Source of the DNA: Venturia oleaginea
Lineage: Eukaryota; Ascomycota; Dothideomycetes; Venturiales; Venturiaceae
NCBI GenBank assembly: GCA_013176395.1
Contig: JABMLP010000018.1
Location: 1-64,000, forward strand
Direction: 5' to 3'
Length of the DNA: 64,000 bases
Notes under the pieces: model-generated
Databases searched by the model: none
What the model was told of the DNA's origin: nothing
The model's input: only the letters and a program-made list of their open reading frames with translations
Part shown: in pieces, positions 1 through 10,347 of the stretch
Layout: each line of letters starts with the position of its first letter
Numbering within the stretch: the stretch's first letter is position 1
Made by a program: the position numbers and the translations under genes

Positions 1-776
1 TTGGGGTGGCCACACGGCACGTGATCAAGGCAGAACCGTAGTTTTGCCGAGGAAAGGTTTTAAAGCCTGCGTGGCTTCAACCAATTCGTAGCCCTTTGAG
101 CTACGTCCTGTCGTTAAACTTGCCTGTTGGTTTGCCTACCAGTTCGTATATAGCCTGTTGAATGATACCTGTTCCTGCTGCTGCTCCTTCCTCCTAATAC
201 CCGAACCCGCCCCGTGACACTTTAAAGATATATATTAATATGAATACTGCGAGGAATAACCATATAATCGCGATAGTTGAGGTATTATTCAGTTAATTCA
301 TAAGGATATTAGAATCGCTCCGTCGTTGTTTTGGTATTGGCGGTAAGTTATCGTAGCTACTACGGCGTGATTAGATACTTCTGCTTAGGAGTTTAAATAT
401 ACAGCGTAGAAAATCCTTACTTTGGTATTTTTGACGTTATTTCTTAGCTTGAGAAGGTTGATTTTGCTGTGAGATTGGAGGGGAGGGGATATACCGCGTT
501 CTTAGATGTGGAGGTAGGTATAAAGAAAGAAGGGACATGAATAAATAGCCTTGGAGTCGATGAATGATGAACGATGAACGACCTATTCGATGCCAAACAC
601 AAGAGCGGAGGGAATAATATTATAGCCATACACTCTCACCACTCAACCAACAACTCAAGCAAAATCAACATCAAGTAAGATCAAGTAAGGACAATATGAA
701 TAAAACGGTATCATTCACCAATTAAGATAGCATTACACTCCATCCCCATCCCAAAATCACAACAACTCCATCTACA
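1..776. other. AT-rich intergenic stretch, no gene seen
   Basis: No supported coding region, RNA gene or complete repeat is visible. The right end is the 3' flank of the minus-strand wall-protein gene. Short open frames here have no codon character or similarity that I recognise. Confidence 0.5.
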
Positions 777-3700
777 CTACGAAACCATCACCATCACCAT
801 CAACCCAACAACAACAGCAACCAAAACACCAAATCTCCCACCCCCAATCTGTCTAACACCAGAAACTGACTGAATAGCCGGTTTACTGATCGTAGCCGAA
901 GGTCCACCGTAGCTAGTATAAGCACCAGATGTCGCTTCAGTAGCAGTCTCATAAGGTTTCGATGGTTCGGCGTGGCTCTGAGAGCTGATGGATGGTGCTC
1001 CGGGACCGTATGATGTCTTGGCCGATGGGACGGCAGTTGGCTTTGATGCAGAGGGTTGACTTGCAGATGGTTGACTTGCAGATGGTTGACTTGCAGATGG
1101 TTGACCTGCCGATTTACTAGGAGCAGGCTGAGTTAAGACAGGTTTGCTCGAATCCGTCGTAGATGATTTGCCGGCAGATTTGCTAGAAGCAGGCTGGGTC
1201 AAGACAGGTTTGCTGGACTCTGTCACAGATGACTTGCCTGCAGATTTGCTAGGAACAGGCTGGTTCAAGACAGGTTTGCTGGACTCTGTCACAGATGGTT
1301 TGCCTGCAGATTTGCTAGGAACAGGCTGGGTCAAGACAGGTTTGCTGGACTCTGCAGATTTGCTAGAAGCAGGCTGAGTCAAGACAGGGTTGCTCGAATC
1401 CATCGCAGATAATTTGTTAGGGTGAAATTGGATTTGTCCATCGCTGATTTGCTGGATTGGATTACTTGGGGTTGGGGCGGAAGCGACTGGTTTGGATGGT
1501 GAGGGGGCGTGCTTGCTTGATTGGACGACTGGTCCGTGGCCTGTTGGAACGGGCCAGGGGTAAGCTGGCTTAGACTCGGCAGGCTGAGATTCTGCGGGCT
1601 TCGAGAGTACTGGCTTCGTCTGGGCTGACTTGCTCTCAACTGGCTTACTCTCAACCGGCATGGACTGAGCTGGCTTGAAAGGAGCAGCTGGTGGAGAAGA
1701 CTGATGAGTGTTAGAAATATTCATTACAATTCAATATAGAAAGTTACCTTTGGCGCTGGTTGCCCTTGAGGCTCCTTTGGTGGCCCTTGAGACTCCTTCG
1801 GCGGTCCTTGAGATCCCTTCGGTGGTCCTTGACATTCCTTCGGTGGTCCTTGGGATTCCTTAGGAGCAACCGGTGGTTGGGACGGCTTGGGAGCGAAATC
1901 GGTCCACATAACTACAGGCGGTGTATATCCTTCAGTTGATAGAGTGACGTGCCTGCAAGTATCAACATACACGACCTGTCCATGCTCGCCTTCTTGAGGA
2001 ACGACGCACTTGGCAGCTGTCATTGCTGCACCTGGTGGCGACGGTCTGTTGTATCCCTGTGGAGGGGCCTGGGTGGTTGCTGGAGGAGCTGGTGGTCCCT
2101 GGGCGCAGCCACTCGAGGAAACATAAGAGCTGGTCGACGGGGTTGGATAGCTGTGAGCTGGGTTATATGGCCAAGAAGAATCAGCGCGCTTCTCAACTGT
2201 GCCAACTGTTTTTGTGTCCGTAACGCTTTTAGTCACTGCATCTGCGGTCTCGGTGACCCTTCTAGTTTCCGTCGTCGGAGACGGCGAGACTACGACTGTG
2301 AACGTCTGAGACTCTGTGGTTATGATGGTGTGGACCGGTGCGGTTGCGTTCTTATTTCTCGTAGTTGTGGTCTCTTCGGCAGCGGCAGTCTCGCTCGCCT
2401 CATCCGTTGAATGAGGGATCGGCACAGTTTTACCAGCCGAATTGGTAGTGGCCAAACCAGCTGGACCTCCAGTTAAGGCAGTTTCCAGATCGGGCCCGAT
2501 AGGTGTCGCAGTGGTGGTAGGCTTCTCGCTCGCCTCATCCGTTGAATGGGGAAGCGGCACAGTTTTGCCAGCCGAATTAGTAGTGGCCAAACCAGCTGGA
2601 CCTCCAGTTAAGGCAGTTTTTTGGTCGGGGCTGATAGGTGTCGCAGTGGTGGTAGGCTTCTCGCTCGCCTCATCCGTTGAATGGGGAAGCGGCATAGTTT
2701 TGCCAGCCGAATTGGTCGTGGCCAGACCAGCTGGACCTCCAGTTAAGGCAGTTTCTAGGTCGGGCCCGATAGGCGTTGCAGTGGTGGTAGGCTTCTCGCT
2801 CGCCTCATCCGTTGAATGGGGAAGCGGCACAGTTTTGCCAGCCGAATTAGTAGTGGCCAAACCAGCCGGACCTCCAGTTAAGGCAGTTTCTAGGTCGGGC
2901 CCGATAGGTGTGGCAGTGGTGGTAGGCTTCTTGGTTAACCGAGTACTGGATAGTAGGGTTGCTGTTGCTGTCGTCGTGGTCGAAACAGAAGAAGAAGAAG
3001 ATGGGCGTGTTGAAGTCCCGCTTGTCGAAGTAGCCTGCCTTGTCGAAGCAGACTGGCTGGTCGAAGACTCACTCGTAGCAGCATTGCTGGCCGAGGCATC
3101 GGTATGATCGGACGAGGTCGTGCTGGACGCAAGTACAGTGGCAGTGCTAGTCTTGCTAGTCTTCTCGACTATAGTAGTTGTGGTGCCGGATGACACTGTA
3201 ACCGTAACAGTCGAAGCGCTGGACGACGCGCTGGAAGACGTAACAGCGGAAGAAGACGACGCATCGTCGTCGTCGTCGTCCGAGTTAGAAGCCGTTGCCG
3301 TGGCATCAGGGGCATCACTAGTAGAAATCACAGTGGCCGCAGGAACAATTGGAGAGAAGCTGCTTGAAGACAGAGCAGATACATTTCCCAACGTAACATT
3401 GATGCTGGAGGAGATGGAGTTCGAAAATGCAGCAGGAGCTGTGACAGTTGACAATCTGGCGCCCCAGATTGCCTTGTCAGTCCTACCAGCACGAATTCCC
3501 TTCTTGCGATAGCAAGGGCCTGGAGTTCCAGGGGCATACGAGACGTCGACACAGCCATCATCTTTGGAGCATGCGTCGATACAATCAGCAAAGGTGCTGA
3601 CATAGACGGGTCCGGTTGCATTGGCATCGCCACCATATCGGTCGAGTCCGCATTCGATAATGTATTTGTCGCCAGAGGCGCTGCTGGTGTATGTCTGACC

Positions 3701-3857
3701 ATTACTGGCTGGGCAAGTGACGTTTGAGCCTACAAATTGTTAGTATTCTTCCATACAGCCTGATCAAGACACCAATTGATCAATACTTACTCTGCGCTGG
3801 GAATGCTGAGGCTGTGTGTGCTAGCAGCCCGAGGGCGGCAGCAATATTTCTCTTCAT
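777..3857 (-). CDS. Secreted GPI-anchored Apple/PAN-domain cell-surface protein with tandem repeats
   Basis: Three exons give 990 residues: 3857-3791, 3729-1748 and 1700-777, with introns 3790-3730 (61 nt) and 1747-1701 (47 nt), all GT-AG. The start is chosen because it opens a signal peptide (MKRNIAAALGLLAHTASA, residues 1-18). Residues about 25-112 hold six cysteines in an Apple/PAN-like pattern (IECGL, ADCIDAC, DDGC, PGPCYRKK), a fold that binds protein or carbohydrate. A Ser/Thr-rich stalk follows, with a six-Asp run near residue 175, then four 45-residue repeats (290-470), a Pro/Gln-rich part, and a second repeat block rich in SKPVLTQP and SASQP motifs. The C-terminus is Gly-rich and ends in about 18 hydrophobic residues, as in a GPI-attachment signal. 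I infer a wall-anchored, heavily O-glycosylated surface protein. The ligand cannot be read from the sequence. Confidence 0.85.
2390..2929 (-). repeat. 4 x 135-bp tandem repeat inside the Apple-domain gene
   Basis: Four in-frame copies of a 45-residue unit starting KPTTTATPI and ending HSTDEASE. Copies differ at few positions (for example PIGPDLET versus PISPDQKT). They form part of the glycosylation-prone stalk. Copy number is expected to vary between strains. Confidence 0.9.
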
Positions 3858-5135
3858 CTTCACGCAAGTGTAAAATGATGAGAATTCAAGAAGGTGAAAA
3901 GAAGGAGAAAGGTTCAGAGAGACGGAGGGTGGAGGGGGCGACCCTTTTCCATCTTGACTTTAATACCCACTGGAACGTTGCGCGATTTCCAACCGACGAT
4001 TTGCTTACCATCATGGCTATGAAGCGCTCATCGTGGGGCCGATGAGTGGGTTTTTTCAAGAGCTGTTGCAATTAAACTGTCCGTTCTGCCGTTTCGATAT
4101 TCCATCGGCGAGCTTGAGCTTATTTTGGGGCCTGTGGATACTGTTGGTGATAACGGCGAGGTGTTCGTTGAGGATTTTGGCGCGGATGTGATTGGCTTTG
4201 GGAACAACTGAGCATGTTGCTGAAAAAATGGTGGCCGAAAAGGCGCTCTGAAGAACGAGGAAGACAGCTTGCAAAACCTCTCGTGCTCTCCAGGATAGGC
4301 GTGCATATGAAGAATTGGACGATGTTGGAATATGGCATTCTGTAAGTACGCCTCGAGGATCCGAGCCCGCTGTCCGAGTCTTTATAACCGCGTAGTATCT
4401 TGCCAGGCCTCGTTGGAATTTCTGCGCGTTGTGTACTCGTAAAGTCAGTGGTCAGTTACCTCAGCAAACCGTGGTACAAATAAATCTTGACAACGGCCAA
4501 GCAACGTGTACAGCCAAAATGAGGGCACAAAAGCGTGTAAGAAATCATCACGTACCGTGAGTCCGCAGGCATTACAGAAACTATAGAACACGCGAGAAGT
4601 GTACGAGAAGTGATATAGAACATCTAGATCAATTCTAACCTTGAAAGGTTGTGTACTGTCAAGAATCGAAGTCCATCCATCGAAAGACGCAGAAAACCAG
4701 GGCCCGAGATCGCTACGTTCGATATTTGGTCCTGAGCGATCCAATCCAATCTTTCGCAGCCAGTGTGTTTAAACGCCTGGTCTTCTTTCTCAATTTCTTC
4801 AAGAGATCTTCTGTACAGTTTCATCAGTATTCCAAGCTACCTAACACACTCCCAATCTTGCGTAGACTCGAGGGCTTCCGAACTCACAGCACCACACGTA
4901 CACCCTTTTTTCAGACGCGGCATTTGCGATAACTGCAAAGCATAGTTCTACAAAACGGACGGATCGGAAACTAAGGGAGAAGGAGCCCTTTTTCAGGAAG
5001 CTGGAAAAAAAACTTGAGCGCCGAGGAAAATCCACAACAGCTTTTAGAAGCAGATCGAACGGGAAGACCAAGGAGATCGACCAGGCTCCGGAAGATGCGA
5101 AAGAGCAATTTTACCGACAGTCAGAAAAGCGTGCC
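3858..5135. other. Intergenic region upstream of the wall-protein gene
   Basis: Holds the presumed promoter of the minus-strand Apple-domain gene. Around 4866-5135 one plus-strand frame is open and looks coding-like (Lys/Arg/Glu-rich) but has no Met and ends in TGA at 5136. It may be a decayed 5' part of the next ORF. A GTAAGT donor-like site occurs near 4341. I cannot build a supported gene model here. Confidence 0.4.
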
Positions 5136-5138
5136 TGA

Positions 5139-6029
5139 ATCTACTCACAGCGAAAAAAGCGCGAGAACGTTCGCGACAGAGTCACGAATCCTAAGTCTTC
5201 CCACAAGGTGCTCAAAGACAACGCATCAAGCACGAGGACCGATACACCAAGTAAGACTAAGACGGCATCGCCACCCAGCCAGGTTCAAGCGCAGATTCAG
5301 ACTGGAGTGACAACAGACACCAGCAAGACGCAAGCTCGGATTCCGAATGACACGGCGACAAAGTCCGGCCAGGCACAAACTGATGCTGCTGTATGCGATA
5401 CCGAGACTGTGTATTTTGGGCTAGAAGCGCAAAAAATAGAAGCAGAAAATTTCGCAAGCAATGTGATCGAGGAGGTGTTCGGACGCGATCCCTCGCTCGC
5501 CGAGACAAATCTCGACGGCGAAAAAGAGGTCACAGTCACGACACCATGCAACCTTTCTTTGGGGTCATCTAAGGAAACCGAGACAACAAAGATCGAGACC
5601 ATAGTGCTCTTCGAGGGCGGAGCAGACAGCATCAACTTTCTAACGACCGAAGTGAGGGAGTCGACCTTGAAAAAGACAACAGAGAGCACCCACGATCTAG
5701 AGACCATTCTCGGGCCGACCGTGGCAAAATGGCAAGTCAATCTCAAGCCTAGGAAGCCCAGCCAGAAAGGCAAGCGATGGAATATCAGAATCCATCGCAA
5801 ACCTCTCAAGGAATTTTGCCAGGCGGAAGACCAAACCGAAGGGAGGCCCAAACCGAAGTGGAGGCCCAAACCGAAGTGGAGGCCCAAACCAAAGTGGAGG
5901 CCCAAACCAAAGTGGAGGCCCAAACCAAAGTGGAGGCCCAAACCAAAGTGGAGGCCCAAACCAAAGTGGAGGCCCAAACCAAAGTGTAGGAGCCTCATCA
6001 CGACCGCCACCGACCATAACGCCACGTAA
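5139..6029 (+). CDS. Doubtful low-complexity ORF with RPKPKW repeats
   Basis: The frame is open for about 296 codons from just after the TGA at 5136 to a TAA at 6027. It contains no internal Met, so a start would need a spliced upstream exon or the gene is dead. The body is Thr/Glu/Lys-rich and disordered. The end is eight copies of an 18-bp unit (about 5846-5985) read as RPKPKW. The unit has no stop in any plus-strand frame, so the neighbouring frames give AQTKVE and GPNQSG repeats. The GPNQSG frame also ends in a plausible tail (PPPTITPRKR). No family is recognised. It could be a pseudogene or non-coding. Confidence 0.3.
   Translation: MYSQRKKRENVRDRVTNPKSSHKVLKDNASSTRTDTPSKTKTASPPSQVQAQIQTGVTTDTSKTQARIPNDTATKSGQAQTDAAVCDTETVYFGLEAQKIEAENFASNVIEEVFGRDPSLAETNLDGEKEVTVTTPCNLSLGSSKETETTKIETIVLFEGGADSINFLTTEVRESTLKKTTESTHDLETILGPTVAKWQVNLKPRKPSQKGKRWNIRIHRKPLKEFCQAEDQTEGRPKPKWRPKPKWRPKPKWRPKPKWRPKPKWRPKPKWRPKPKWRPKPKCRSLITTATDHNAT
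5846..5985 (+). repeat. 18-bp tandem repeat, about 8 copies
   Basis: Unit AGGCCCAAACCAAAGTGG with early copies carrying CCGAAG instead of CCAAAG. As 18 is divisible by three, every frame reads a six-residue repeat. None of the three plus-strand frames contains a stop. Confidence 0.9.
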
Positions 6030-6049
6030 GAGACCAGGCCACGCATAGC

Positions 6050-7539
6050 GAAGTCGCATGGAAGGAATGTCGCATGGAAGGAACGGCGCGACTGTGTCAG
6101 TAATGGAATATATATGGTCAGTGAAGGTTGGATGCTGGCCAGGAGCGGATTACGTTGCTGTTCCTCTAATATCTCAAGATGGCAGGAATGAAGAGTGATT
6201 AGCCATCGGATGAGGCTCTTGGATGCTTGCAGGATTGAGGGATGTAACGCAGTAACAGGCTCGAAAGGCTACATGCATGTAGGTATTTTGATTTGATGAA
6301 AATCAAGATGCGCTATTTGCAGCTGCTGTTAAGGAGTGTGAAATTGTTTTCGAAGGCCTTGTACAGAACATGCGTGTAGCAATGGCGACTCTTCCCAGCA
6401 TTTCGAGATGCAGATGGATGTCAATCTATCGGTATCGCACACACTTGTAATACTTGGCCATTATCTATCTGAAGAGTGAGCGGTTTCGTTTGCCTTGCGA
6501 AGTCTTCCGAGAGGTCCTTTGTTGAAGATGGTGACAAGATTTGGAGAGATGGACTCTCATATACGGATAAGCATCAAGCAAATCGTCACCGAGGGACCTT
6601 TCCTCAGGCTCCCAGGCAAATATGAAATCCAGGCATGCACGATGCATGATTCACGGCAATTACAAAAGTCGATGCAAATTCTCCGTTTGACGAGCTTGGA
6701 CGAGCTCATCTTCGGATCCTCGATGCGAACCAGCTGCTCATTCCATCGTGTCGGGAATAGTCAAGAGCTGAATCCAGGTGACGGGAAGGAAATGATGTCG
6801 CCGTGTTGATTCGTCCATGTAGCAGAATGGATTATCCCACGGCCAACGAATGAGAGAAGTCGGAAGGCAGCCGTCGCTGTCAGTTGAATGCTTTTGCAGA
6901 CAGCCATTAATAGTATCCATGTTATGACCCCAGCACAGAGATAGGAGACGAGAGACAGGAGAGGCTCGGTACAGACAACGTTGTGTGTCTCGAACGCCTG
7001 TCTTCCTGTCACTTTTTGACGTATCCAAAAGATAGACGGTATAGGTAGGGTTGATTGCATTTGATATGGACAGCCCTCTCCCGTATACGAATTGGTCACC
7101 CAGTAGCAGTAGTGCCCCGCCCTGCTAAAGCGCTGCAAATCTCATCGCGTCCAGAGTCTCGTTTCTCCCGTCGCCTGCCTGCTCAGTGAAGCGAATGCCA
7201 GTGAAGCCCATGTCGGTGAAACCCATTGCTGTGCCTGCATCCGCGCGAGCGACTGTGTTCGGCGCACACAATCGATAGAAGGTGCAGACGCAGACGCGCC
7301 GCGCACCTCAAATCTGTACGAAACAAGCAAGGTTGGTCGCCCCTCCGACGACCGTTTTGGCCCTCAGATCTGCACCCTTGCAACGTTGGCATAAAGTCAT
7401 AGCGGACGCCGACAAGTGACACAAGTCTCTATTGGAAAATCAATTCGAAATTCTCCGACATCTCCAGGACAGGATGCCACGCTGGTGCTGACCACCAACT
7501 TCTCCCGCTCCACGACACCAAAACATAATCGACACCAGC
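6050..7539. other. Intergenic region, presumed promoter and leader of the 935-residue gene
   Basis: No gene or repeat I can support. The part nearest 7539 is CA-rich and pyrimidine-rich, as expected for a fungal promoter and 5' UTR. Confidence 0.45.
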
Positions 7540-10347
7540 ATGACTTGGTGGTTGTCCTCACGCCGAAAGCGCCATCCTAAGCAGGCCGGCCCTGAGCCCG
7601 TCGAAAGCCAACCCGCGACGAAGCGTGGTCCACATGCGCCGAATCCCACCGCCGATATAAATCCACACTCCCAGCGGAAACTGTCAAAGAGACGCCCTTC
7701 CCGACCGCGAGCTCCGACAGTGGCGAGACCCAGGACTTCTCAGAGAAATCCGAACAACATCAGGGACGACGAACTGAAAGAGAAGGACCTACACACACCT
7801 CCCCTGGCTCCCCTCTCGCCATCCTCTGCTGCCATGGGCTCCCACTTTGGCAGACGACGGGGCACTGCCGACAACGCGACGAGTGAGGAGCAGGACATTC
7901 ACAACAGGCAGCTGAGAACGAGCCCTCATTTACTGCAAGTCGCACAAACCGGAGGCACGACAGAGATTCCATACAATTGGGACATGAATAATAATCCTGA
8001 GTCACCTCTTCACCAATCTTTACCGCCCGAGAAACCACGACACGGGAAGCTGCAGCGCAACCCGAGCCGCAACAAACGAGCCGCAGACGACCGGCCACTC
8101 ACGAAGCGCCGGTCAACAAAGAAACGCAAGGATGAACATCTTCGCGAAGAGGAGATTCGAGCCATGGGTGCGCCGATTTCGATAGCCCGAAAATCAGACC
8201 CGATCGATTCCAATGGATTCTTGAGAAGGGAGAGCAGAAGAGCACGGAGTGGATTGAATAGGCATCTCGAAAGACCCGTCTCGAATATATCCCTGCCCCT
8301 CGAAGATTCGGTCCATTCATCCATGTCAGGCACCTCAGCTCCGCGCAACTACCGCCTCAGCGTTTTTGATATCGTTGCTCCCCGACCTACCATTCGATAC
8401 AGCGTATATCACACACCATATTCGCAAGGACAGGCAATGTATAAACAGGCGAGCAGAGGAGAGTCGCGAGCAAAAGCCATCGTCGCTGCCAATACTAGGG
8501 ATGGATTTCAGGAGCGAGCGCGGATAGACTCGTTGGCAGATGATCTCGATGCTTCAGAGCTGCGTGAGGTCATGGAGCGAGACAAAAGGAGGACCGAAAA
8601 GAAGAGAAAGGCTGAACAAGAGCGTGCTCAGCTGAAGCTTGAACGCAAGGCAGAGAGGCAGAGATTGCGTGAGCTACAAGAGCAGCAGTCAGACGCTGGC
8701 TCAGTGACGTCCCCAATCATGAAGGAGACTGGTCTGGGCATCGTGACAGTAGCGGCAGCAGTAGCAGTCCCTGAGGTCATCCATACAGAGGTCCCTGAGG
8801 CCAAAGAAGTGCCAACCTTCCATATGGAGGACGTTGACGAAACTGTACCAGAATCGTTGCTACCTTCGGAAGTTCACCACCCCGAGCATTACAGCTATTA
8901 TACACGCCATGACATTCCACGCATGCCGTTGCTTAGCTCTGATGTTGATGCAGATGAGTTCAGAGCAGAAACGCCATTCTCTGATTTTGAGACACCTATG
9001 GAAGTGGAGGGACTTGATCTAGCAACAGCACGTGCTATGGCTTATGCAACAGGACGAATGTCTCCCGTTTATCCTGGCGATCGTGGCAAGGCTTCCAAAG
9101 TCCTGGGCGAGGATGTGGGATCTGGAGATTTTGCGAAGATCAGCAAAGTGTTGGGTGATGAACCTGAGCCTTCTGACCAGACCTCACTCCCTCCTATTCC
9201 AGAGAGGAAGAGGTCAGGAATGTGGTCTTCGATTTTCAGAAGAGAGAAAAGAAAGTCCTTCGCTGTGGCCGACCGACAAATAGTGGCATCCGAAAGATCC
9301 TTCTCGAATACTTCGAGAGAGTCGATGTCTCGTCTTCCCCCACCCGCCCATCTACATCAACCCCCATCGCATGCCAGCAGCCCTTTCCGCTCAAACAATG
9401 CCACACCAGTCCGAACAATGTCGAAATTCAGGGAGGACCTACCTGAATCGCCCGTTTCTCTACCCGATTCGCGTGTGAGCTCGCCTATGGATATGCCCCC
9501 AGGTGCCAGGGCGATTGCTGCCCGCCGAGGATTCAGTATTCCTACGACCATCCACACGGAAAGCTCATCACGCAGCGTGAGCAGCCCGTATCTGGAACAA
9601 CTCGGCCAAGGCCGCACCGATTCACCCGTCTCCGGCGGCAGAGCCTCTATTCCCATGTCTACGTCTCTTGCCTCGGTTGATTCGGAAGGTTCTTGGCTGT
9701 CTGGAAGGCCATATCGAATGTCTTCTCGGGCACGCAGACACAGTAGCACAGGGACTGCATCAGTCAGCCGAGCAGCGGATGACTTCACCGGCTCGTTTGA
9801 GGAGCTCGGAATGTCGGACGATGAATATTTCCGTAAGATGAATCACCGTCCTGGCGAGAACCACCCATCAGGTCTTTCGGTCGCCATGGGTATGAGCCAC
9901 AGGGCCAGCAGCAATGCAATGGCGATGCACAGTACCGGCGTCTCAGATTCTGAGGGCGAGCTGCGGACTCCTCTACGACCCAAGCAGGAGGGCGACACCA
10001 CCATGCATACGGGTGCTAGTCGACAGCCAACCGTGATCCATCGCGACCCCCGAGTCAAGTCCAGGGAGGGACTGTTGAATCAATTCAGAGAATCCAAACC
10101 GGAGGATGATTATCCTACTCCACAAGGGTCGCCCGCTAAAGAAGAATTTGATAATGACGGAGACGACATTCCTTCGGATGGTCAGACGCCGATGGAGGAG
10201 AGTCCCATGCAACGCGCCACCAATGTCAAGTTAGGAAAATCGCATGTGCCGAGTATCAACGGTAGTAGTGCAAGACTATGCGACATACCTAAGCGATCCG
10301 GATCGCACCCATCAAGACCGTCCACCGCAACGCCCAAGTTGGCGTGA
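7540..10347 (+). CDS. Conserved-looking disordered protein with basic coiled coil, 935 residues
   Basis: A single uninterrupted frame from ATG (context CAGCATGACT) to TGA, starting MTWWLSSRRKRHP. The N-terminal 200 residues are very basic (KRR, RRSTKKRK), suggesting nuclear or membrane-phosphate contact. Residues about 345-385 form a charged helix rich in Lys, Arg, Glu and Gln (DKRRTEKKRKAEQERAQLK), probably a coiled coil. The rest is Ser/Pro/Glu-rich with many SP motifs, like proline-directed kinase targets, and a short RRGFSIPTTIH segment. No catalytic domain, signal peptide or membrane segment is seen. Codon use and length argue that it is a real gene. I do not recognise the family. A scaffold or polarity/septum role is possible but unsupported. 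Confidence 0.8.
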   Translation: MTWWLSSRRKRHPKQAGPEPVESQPATKRGPHAPNPTADINPHSQRKLSKRRPSRPRAPTVARPRTSQRNPNNIRDDELKEKDLHTPPLAPLSPSSAAMGSHFGRRRGTADNATSEEQDIHNRQLRTSPHLLQVAQTGGTTEIPYNWDMNNNPESPLHQSLPPEKPRHGKLQRNPSRNKRAADDRPLTKRRSTKKRKDEHLREEEIRAMGAPISIARKSDPIDSNGFLRRESRRARSGLNRHLERPVSNISLPLEDSVHSSMSGTSAPRNYRLSVFDIVAPRPTIRYSVYHTPYSQGQAMYKQASRGESRAKAIVAANTRDGFQERARIDSLADDLDASELREVMERDKRRTEKKRKAEQERAQLKLERKAERQRLRELQEQQSDAGSVTSPIMKETGLGIVTVAAAVAVPEVIHTEVPEAKEVPTFHMEDVDETVPESLLPSEVHHPEHYSYYTRHDIPRMPLLSSDVDADEFRAETPFSDFETPMEVEGLDLATARAMAYATGRMSPVYPGDRGKASKVLGEDVGSGDFAKISKVLGDEPEPSDQTSLPPIPERKRSGMWSSIFRREKRKSFAVADRQIVASERSFSNTSRESMSRLPPPAHLHQPPSHASSPFRSNNATPVRTMSKFREDLPESPVSLPDSRVSSPMDMPPGARAIAARRGFSIPTTIHTESSSRSVSSPYLEQLGQGRTDSPVSGGRASIPMSTSLASVDSEGSWLSGRPYRMSSRARRHSSTGTASVSRAADDFTGSFEELGMSDDEYFRKMNHRPGENHPSGLSVAMGMSHRASSNAMAMHSTGVSDSEGELRTPLRPKQEGDTTMHTGASRQPTVIHRDPRVKSREGLLNQFRESKPEDDYPTPQGSPAKEEFDNDGDDIPSDGQTPMEESPMQRATNVKLGKSHVPSINGSSARLCDIPKRSGSHPSRPSTATPKLA

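Noticed and set aside
2442..3107. Plus-strand frame with repeated AGPPVKAV segments inside the wall-protein gene
   Set aside because: It mirrors the 135-bp repeats of the minus-strand gene, which has signal peptide, domain, splice sites and anchor.
5297..6046. Minus-strand 249-residue frame with HFGLGL repeats, looking like a membrane protein
   Set aside because: It is the complement of the 18-bp repeat array. The hydrophobic repeat is a by-product, and no independent coding evidence exists.
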